64,000 nucleotides of DNA, from assembly GCA_951230915.1 (NCBI GenBank), contig OX579640.1, forward strand, positions 18,744,981 through 18,808,980, given 5' to 3'. This document shows, piece by piece, positions 56,987-64,000 of this stretch. Position 1 is the stretch's first letter. The number at the start of each line of letters is the position of its first letter. This DNA is from Antitrichia curtipendula (Eukaryota; Streptophyta; Bryopsida; Hypnales; Leucodontaceae). A model generated the notes under the pieces. The model was not told where the DNA came from. It searched no databases and was given only the letters and a program-made list of their open reading frames with translations. The position numbers and the translations under genes are program-made.

Positions 56987-58494
56987 TTGAATGGGCCACC
57001 AACCCCTCCAATTCAGCAACACTTACCTGACCCACCATCACCGCCTCATTTATCACAAGATTCCTCGATTAAATCTTCAGCACCCTCTCTGCAGCGCTCT
57101 CCTCCCCAAAGACCTCAATTTATAACTGGTCTTTCTCCTCGACGATCAAAACGCCACACTAAGGGCCACTGGCAATCAACCAGATATGAAGATGAAAGCT
57201 ACTATGCCTTTGCTTTCAGGACTCAGGTTTTAGACCCTGTCATTGTGACTGAAGCACTTTCTAGTCCTGATGCTCTTCAATGGAAAAGTGCCATGGATGC
57301 CGAGTATAATTCTTTGATTCAAAACAAAACCTAGCAATTAGTTGATCCACCCCTCAATCGCAATATTATTAGTACAAAATGGCTCTTCCGTCGGAAATAC
57401 AAATCTGATGGTTCCTTAGCTTGCTACAAAGCTCGCTTCGTAGCTCGGGTTTTTTCTCAACAAGCGGGTATTGATTATAATGAGATCTTCTCACCTGTTA
57501 TAAAAATGACATCACTACGACTTTTATTGGCCTTCGCCACTATAATGGATTCCACATTCATCAAATGGATGTGACTACCGCCTTTCTCAATGGCATTTTA
57601 CAGGAAGAAATTTTTATTTCTCAACTCGAAGGTTACATCCACCCCAGTACCCAACATCAAGTATGTCGCCTGCTTAAGTCTCTTTATGAACTTAAACAAG
57701 CCTCTCGCGTATGGTATAAACTGTTTGCTACTTTCTTACTAGACCAAGGCTTCTTAAAATGCATCTCCGATCCTAATATTTACATCAAACAATCTCACTC
57801 TGTCATTTTATTAATTGGCTTATATATTGATGACCTGGTTTTCATTTTCAATGATCTTCAATATTTATCCCTCACCAAATTGTTATTTTCACAACTCTTC
57901 TCTATGACAGACAATTCTGAGATTGAATATATACTTGGAATTCAAGTTCACCATGATCGCTCAACCAAGACCCTCACATTATCACAAGCAAAATATATTA
58001 CCAATATTTTGACTAAATTCCACATGACTGACTGTAATTATGTCAGTACTCCTCTAGAAGCTGGGATCCATTATTCTAATGAGCAAAGCGAGAACCTCAC
58101 TGATGCTGAAATTGTTGCCATGAATTATGTGCCTTATAAGCAAGCCCTTGGAGCCCTACAATATCTTGTTTCTTGTACCCGATGGGATATTGCTTATCCT
58201 GTAAATCATTTGGCTCAGTTCATGATAAAACCAGCTCCCGTACATTGGCTCGGAGTTAAATGAATTCTTCGTTATTTGAAAGAATCTATGCAGACTGGTC
58301 TTACTTATTATAGAGCTCACTTCACACCCTCCATGCAACATCGTTTAGTAGGTTGGAGTGATGCTGATTGGATTGGGGACCTTGATAGTCGTCGATCATC
58401 CTCCGGCTATATCTTTCTTCTGGATTCTTCGTGTATTCTCTCTTGGAAAAGTCATAAGCAATCAGTTGTAGCCCTTTCCCACAACAGAAGCTGA
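56987..58494 (+). pseudogene. copia II reverse transcriptase and RNase H region
   Basis: A proline-rich linker leads to RT starting VLDPVIVTEALSSPDALQWK, a stop at 57332, then KWLFRRKYKSDGSLACYKAR and FSPVIKMTSLRLLLAF. A frameshift near 57540 moves into HQMDVTTAFLNGILQEE and the catalytic LYIDDLVFI (57820). The connection ends at TGA 58261. RNase H includes GWSDADWIGDLDSRRSSSGY and SWKSHKQSVVALS, then shifts frame; the TSTSNMWADVLTKSSPK tail is near 58725. Confidence 0.85.
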
Positions 58495-58918
58495 GTACAT
58501 TGCTGCAGCTACTGCGACCAAGGAATTATTATGGCTTCAAACCCTTATTGGCGAACTCTAGTATTCTTTACAGCTTCCCAGCGTTCTCTTCTGCGATAAT
58601 CGGTCTTGCATAGCATTAGCAAAGAATTCCCGATTTTATAATCGTTCTAAACATATCAGTATACGATTTCATTTTCTTCGTGAACAAGTTGTAAATCAGC
58701 TCATCAACCTAGTTTACACCTCCACCTCTAACATGTGGGCCGACGTCCTTACAAAATCTTCACCCAAAGTTAAACACCAGGCCTGTCTCCTCGGAGTTCA
58801 GAACTTTAACGAACCTCCTGGTTTATCGAATTTTTGAACATGGGGAGCTTCATTATAGTTTCAAAGTTTCAAACAATTCTTCACAACTTATTTTTCAGCT
58901 CTGCAGCTGAAGGGGGAG

Positions 58919-59130
58919 TGTTAGACTAAATTAGTTTAATCTAAATTAGTATTGGCAGGAACGTCAACAGTCACATCGTTACTTGTAACTAGGATCACTA
59001 GACTTACAACTCTTCATGAGTTATAAGAGAATTGTCTCTCTTGTATATTATTATTATTAATACATAAGTATCTCTTATGCACGTTGTGTTTGTATATTCA
59101 AGTGTGTACATGTTATGTAAATCATTAATA
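58919..59130 (+). repeat. 3' LTR of copia II
   Basis: Starts right after the polypurine tract, ends ATTAATA, and is followed by the AAGTA target duplication. It is four bases longer than the 5' LTR because of a CAGG insertion or deletion near its start. Confidence 0.85.
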
Positions 59131-59135
59131 AAGTA

Positions 59136-60332
59136 GTGTTGGAAGTTGACATCTATTAGCAGTGGCCATATTACACCTCTTTTAGTGCATAGTCACAGCA
59201 CCATGCACTAGGAGAAGTTCTACCAGTAGTTTGAAAAACAATTTCATTATTTTGGCACATTTTCAATTTCAAAAGTTGTGACATAAATCTTCACAAAGTT
59301 CTAATTTCAAGCCACAAACATGTATGGATTTATGCTTCATACATGCCATGTTTTCTTAAATGCACCAAAGTATTGGAATACTGCCAATTGACGTACATTT
59401 CCTAGTTCTGGTTTTCACAATCATTTGAATATGAATTTGCTGGTCCACAACCTATCACTGGTAGCATGCAAAATCTTTCTCTCTTGTGCATGAATCATAT
59501 ACAAAGTAAACCATCCATTCACCACACATTTAAAGACCGCACAACAATCGTTGCCGGTTACCATATAATAACCGCACAATTCAACTACCAATTCAATTGT
59601 GATGGGAACAAAATTTTGTACCACCATTCAATGACCATACACTGTATAGTGAAGGATTGTAAGGAATTTTTGACTAGATTTCAAGTGCATCATCGCCTTC
59701 AAGTTGCAATAAAATTTGTAGAATTTTTTTTTTTGCATCCTGTCTTCCAAAGGTGAATCTTAACATGACATTTAATAATCACGCCAAATTTCAAAACATA
59801 CAAGTCTCTATAATTACGTGCAGAAGGATTTGAATTTTGCCTATACGGTGATTGGTAAGTTTATTATAATCCGCCCTTATCCAATTGCAACTTCATAAAC
59901 CAAATCTTAGACCGTCTAAAATGAGCATGTTGTCCGATAGTCTAAGGTTAGACCCTCCTTGCATCAATAATGACCTACTAAGCCTAGATTACGCAAAGAT
60001 GTTCTGACCCTCCGTGCATCAATAATGACCTAGCTAAGCCAAATCTTTTGAAATCAAATCTGCCAAAATGAAGAAGACAATCGAGCACTACACAAAAAAA
60101 CTCATATAGGGTTCTCTACAAGGAACACACCAAGAAAAGTGGGACACACCGGGAAAGTGTACAAATTCACTTGTGACTAACCAATGAGGTCCTTCAACAT
60201 TCTACACTCCTGAGTTTCCTAGTGTAGTAGTGTAGTTTTTCCTAGTAACGATGTAGTAATATATTCAATTCCCAATGCCGTAGTGTAATTTCCCAGTGTG
60301 GTAGTGCAATTTTCCCCGCTAACGGTGTAGTA
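59136..60332. other. Intergenic DNA with short tandem and flank-like repeats
   Basis: A ~56-bp direct duplication (GACCCTCCNTGCATCAATAATGACCTA) occurs at about 59950 and 60006. From 60205 on there is a degenerate AGTGTAGTAGTGTAGTTTCCC array, which resumes after the MITE (60755-60830). Short stretches resemble the GPI-gene 3' flank. No gene is seen. Confidence 0.5.
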
Positions 60333-60742
60333 AGGTAGTGTGCTCTAAAAGCGTCCATCTTCTTCACACCACCCCTATTTTTAGGTGAAGAATGGAGATG
60401 GGATGATCTTTAAATGGACCAATTTAGCAATTGAATGCAAGGAAGAAAATTTATTTTTCTATTGCAAGAGCCAATCATTGTCTTTGATTTTTGCTCATCT
60501 CTTTATAAGTTGCAAGTGGACGGATTTTGGAAGACCTATGGTCACAAATAGGTGCCTGTGTCCCGAATCTTTGAAAATTTATAAATAATTCAAAAATGCT
60601 TGGAAAAATACAAAACCACTTGTGTTAGGTTCCTCGTCTATTTTTCTTTTTCTGAAAAAGAATCTAAAAATATTTTTGTCCACGGAAGCTTGTGAAAAAG
60701 TTGGACCAGCCCTTAAATGGTCACTTTAAGAGCATGTTACCT
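60333..60742 (+). mobile_element. TA-flanked MITE, AGGTAGTNTGCTCTAAAAGCG family, copy 2
   Basis: 410 bp with TIRs AGGTAGTGTGCTCTAAAAGCG and (reversed) AGGTAACATGCTCTTAAAGTG, TA on both sides. It aligns along its length with 12895-13293 and splits an AGTGTAGTAG-type repeat, so the empty site can be inferred. Confidence 0.8.
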
Positions 60743-61391
60743 TAGTATATTGAATTCCCAGTGTAGTAGTGTAGTTTCCCAGTCAGTGTATCCCACTTTT
60801 CCCAGTGTGAGAAACATTCCCGGTGTGCCTTTGGAACAAAGAGAACACCGGGAATTCTTCTTTCTTTTCTCCACAGGGAACTCTCAAGCAACGCAATATG
60901 AGCCCCTTGTGCAGACAAGAAAAGCCAGATCGAGAGAGACGCTAGCTACGTACGTACCACCGAGACGACGGAATTGAACCCAAACCAGCACTCCATGAAT
61001 GCAAAAGCAGAGGATGATGAGTCGTCCAACAATTCAGGCCTCATTCTGATAGATTTCCACATCTGGAATCGGAACTCGCTGATCCAAAACCCCGGCCTCA
61101 CAGCTAGCTAGCTAGCTGGCTAGTCCATATGAAAATCTCCCTTCTCTCATAAATCATATAACGTACCACACTCGAACGATCGCAACTTCAGTTCCTAGCT
61201 CAACCAAATCTTAGATCCTCAGTCATCACACGTACACACAGGTGCTCCCTCCTTGAATTCCTGACCTAGCCCATCTTCTGCAACCCAAATGATAGATAGA
61301 TCTAGCTACCAAAACGAATCTAGCTGACATGAAGGCGATCGAACAGTACGTTGCTAGGAGTGCGTGGCGGCTCGCTCTCTCGCTCGCTCGC
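60743..61391. other. 3' flank of the GPI-anchored protein gene
   Basis: Contains the second half of the AGTGTAGTAG repeat, a CTAG tetranucleotide run (61092-61112) and the probable 3' UTR of the minus-strand gene. No other feature is recognised. Confidence 0.45.
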
Positions 61392-63417
61392 TCAAGCCAG
61401 AAGAAACGTGGACACAAACGAGGCGACAACAACGGAGACGAGACCCAAGCCAGCACTCAACAAGGCCGAGGCGTGGTTGTCGGAGGGGTCCAAGTCCTGG
61501 TTCTGGTAGTTGCCCTCACTGTCGTTCGTCGCCAGCACCAGCACAAACCAGGCGTTATCCACCGACCCCACCCCAGCGGACACAAATTTGGTGTCGTTCA
61601 AGTACTCCGTGTAAGCGGGCGACATGGTGATGTTGTCAGCCGCCAGCTTGGGAGCACTGACGGCGCTGGTGCCTTCAGAGACGCATGCTGGAGCTATGTA
61701 CCCATCCTTCACGTTCACCACCTGCAGTTTGCACTTGGACAGCAGGGAGTCGTCCATTTGTTGGGGCTCCAAACCCGACACGGTGGCCGTGCCAGAGGTG
61801 TTGGAGCAAGGGGTGCCCTTGTATCGCTCGGCGACTTGTTGGGCCACGCAGGAGGCGCCCGAGTTCGTGGTGAGCGCCGACAGGGACAGAGCCTTGCGGT
61901 ATTGGTTGATGTCGTCCAGAAACTGCTCATTTCCTGCAGGCAGCTCACAATGGGATGGAATGGAATGTCAGCTAGCTAGGGTTTTACATTTGTTATGGGA
62001 ACTTGGTAATGTTGTAAAGTCTCTCCATTCCCCACACAAGCTGGATCTGGAACCTTTCCCTACAAAAATTTCGCTAGAAACTTGCACCGTCTAATTGTTT
62101 GCACATTATTCTATTTTGGGTTGTGCTAAAAATCAATTGCAAAATCTGAAATGTCAATTGAGGAAATGTTTTCACATTGAGCACAAAGCAAAGCTCGTCA
62201 ATGGAGCCCTCTAATGTACCGTTTATGGAGTCTCAACCTTGTAACATGTGAACGGTACGTGAAGTGTATATGAAGGGCATGTGAAGGCATACGCTGGCTG
62301 CTCAAGTAGGTGATGACCTCCATAACATTCTATTGCCCATCTGATACACTCTCAAAGCTTGTGCCTATTATGATCTTATGTCAATTCTCTCAAATCAAGC
62401 TGGCCAGCATTCAAAGTTTGAAGGCTTTTTGCTAAAGATTGTTGGGTCAGTTGGAGTGCGTGTTGACTACATTACTCTGAATCTTTGTGACAATGTGCAG
62501 AGGAGATGAGATCTACATCACAAAATTACTTGTGTTTAGGGCTTTGGATCATGGCAGCTAGCCAAGTGTAGGTTAAATTGCTAACTGGGATTTCAGTAAT
62601 ATTAGATGGGGGGGTTCTGGACAAGATTATAAAGAGAATCTTGGGAGGCTTCCATACGATCACTGTGATCATTGGGCGACCTCCCCCTCAAAAGCACGGA
62701 GAAGACTCTCATTGTAATGTTATCTAAAAGCTCCACGAAAAAACTCAAATTTCAACTCTAAACCCAGTTACCTACTCATAGCCACTTCTGGAAAAAGAAA
62801 ACAGGCTAGATCCGTGAGTCCCAGCCCTAATCTTGATCACGGCAAAAAGTGTATTTATCTGCATTTAAGAATGAAGAGCTACAAACTCTTGTTGTGCTTC
62901 AAAAGATCCAAAGCGACCTTCTAGACAAATGGCATTGGTAAACAAATGTTGCAACTAACGAGCAGTCGTTCAAGATCACAGAATCCATGACGCGCTCTAG
63001 CTCCTTCTCAAGAAACCTGGACATTGATACTCTGTCATTCCTAAACCGGTCTAGATTTCTTGATAAACTGCAGTTGAAACTACACAAGCTTGAAAACCAA
63101 CCACATTACGAAAACGACGTCTACCCACAAGAATCATTCTTTTTCAGATTCCTCATTTCCAGCTAATTACGTCCTAAAGTGCAGTCCCGTCTCCAAAGCG
63201 AAAACAACACCCTGCCCCATAGCAGGCGACACACAACTTTTGAGGAAAATTTCTCAAAAGCTGCAACATAGAGAAATAGGTAAGTAAACTACAGTTTGTA
63301 AGAAGAAATTAAAGGCTAGAGTACGTTACCATCCGCTGCAAGAGCAGACTGGATGACGACCGCCCAGCAGCAACAAATCAGCACGATCTTCATCGCCACG
63401 CCTCCACTAGATGCCAT
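61392..63417 (-). CDS. Secreted GPI-anchored protein, At5g19250/At3g06035-like
   Basis: Minus-strand exon 63330-63417 (donor GATG/GTAACG) joins exon 61392-61933 in frame, giving 209 residues. Residues 1-27 are a signal peptide with hydrophobic core IVLICCCWAVVIQSALA. The mature domain NEQFLDDINQYRKALSL ... SCVAQQVAERYKGTPCSNTS ... LLSKCKLQVVNVKDGYIAPA ... YTEYLNDTKFVSAGVG ... WFVLVLATNDSEGNY matches the plant family of uncharacterised GPI-anchored glycoproteins, with its four cysteines and several N-glycosylation sites. The hydrophobic C-terminus (SAGLGLVSVVVASFVSTFLL) after small residues is a GPI signal. The protein should sit on the outer plasma-membrane face. Function is unknown. The 1.4-kb intron is the longest in the window's genes and contains nothing I recognise. 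Confidence 0.88.
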
Positions 63418-64000
63418 AGCCGTTCAAACCACTTCAACAACAAACAAGACCCCAATCGAACGAACCCAAACAACCCAAAACACTCGCTCTAAACACTTGC
63501 AAACAGCGAACTTGGCTAAAAACCCAAAGCTGCAAAAAGAGCTGCGATCGATCGAAGCGTACAACCTTCAGACCATCGATCTAAGTAGAGGCAGTGTGAT
63601 CGAGTAGAGAATGCGCGCTAGCTACATGCCCAAATCAGAACTTGAGAAGCTTGTTGTTTAGCTTGGTGCGCATTGGTCCTGGAGTGGGAGAGACAATCAA
63701 TCATTTCCATGGCCAGGGATTGAAGACGATGACAATTCTGCAACGGAACTTGGAACAGGGCAAAGGTGTTGAATGATGCATTATACTGGCTTCCTCATTA
63801 TTGCGGCTGTCAGACTGTGACATATTGCCGTCCTTAGACTGCATTATATAATCTGAGAGAGCAATTGAGCTTCCAGGCCGTCTGTGGGACTCACAGGCAG
63901 GCAGGAGTCCTTCGATCATACTGTATTTGTTTGGGATTCCCGTCTATCAAATTCTAAGTACTGCCTGTGTATGCTGAAGGAATTTTTTATTGTGTGTTCT
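63418..64000. other. Promoter side of the GPI-anchored protein gene
   Basis: 5' flank of the minus-strand gene, with balanced composition and a GATCGATCGAAG block near 63546. No other gene was recognised up to the window edge. Confidence 0.4.

Larger units (their letters stand above)
54010..59130 (+). mobile_element. Ty1/copia retrotransposon with LTRs and TSD (copia II)
   Basis: 5' LTR 54010-54217 and 3' LTR 58919-59130 (about 16 hand-counted differences plus a 4-bp indel) are flanked by the 5-bp duplication AAGTA (54005-54009 and 59131-59135). A tRNA-Met primer-binding site (TAGTATCAGAGC, 54218) follows the 5' LTR, and a polypurine tract (GAAGGGGGAG) precedes the 3' LTR. Internal order is acidic ORF, gag, zinc knuckle, protease, integrase, RT and RNase H, as in copia. 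Stops near 55120, 55317, 56690, 57332 and 58261 and a frameshift near 57540 make it non-functional, though it is much younger than copia I. Confidence 0.92.

Noticed and set aside
61329..62094. 216- and 156-codon plus-strand frames
   Set aside because: They are antisense to the GPI-anchored protein exon, whose signal peptide, cysteines and GPI tail make it the real gene.
1..64000. tRNA, rRNA or organelle-derived segments
   Set aside because: I looked for tRNA-like arms and conserved organellar genes and saw none convincing; a tRNAscan or organelle BLAST would settle it.

Overview
This is nuclear DNA of a land plant, most likely a bryophyte (moss-like) or another plant with swimming sperm. 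The evidence is spliced genes with short GT-AG introns, plant Ty1/copia retrotransposons primed by initiator tRNA-Met, a plastid-type TilS, a KEULE/SEC1-type SM protein, and a CFAP119/CLAMP-family flagellar protein, a type expected only in plants with motile sperm. I cannot name the species. All exon models were built by hand from reading frame, splice sites and family resemblance.

Genes. A single-exon tRNA(Ile)-lysidine synthetase lies at 8469-9833 (+). A possible small coiled-coil gene lies at 11155-11927 (+). A four-exon ZIP metal transporter occupies 24873-26240 (+). It converges on a CFAP119-like gene at 26677-29345 (-), which is divergent from a 20-exon SEC1/Munc18 gene at 30590-36249 (+). 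A four-exon caprin-like RGG-box protein lies at 43304-45633 (+). A two-exon, secreted, GPI-anchored protein lies at 61392-63417 (-).

Mobile DNA fills most of the rest. A decayed copia element (599-6739) carries a CACTA-type MITE with a perfect 3-bp target duplication. A structurally complete but mutated copia element (54010-59130, TSD AAGTA) carries an intact acidic ORF before gag. A degenerate PIF/Harbinger transposase (18212-19083) sits inside a 6-kb inverted repeat. There are two back-to-back TTAA-flanked elements (14175-15380). Several MITE families share a TIR that starts AGGTA and are flanked by TA; some are nested inside each other. Two diverged inverted copies of a 1.8-kb repeat flank the caprin-like gene. 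Several tandem minisatellites and long foldbacks are also present.

The genes are ordinary single-copy housekeeping and cell-biology genes with no operon-like relation. I found no bacterial-type system, CRISPR array, rRNA or tRNA gene. The most interesting material is the nested and inverted transposon architecture, the acidic leader ORF in the second copia element, and the flagellar gene as a clue to the plant group.
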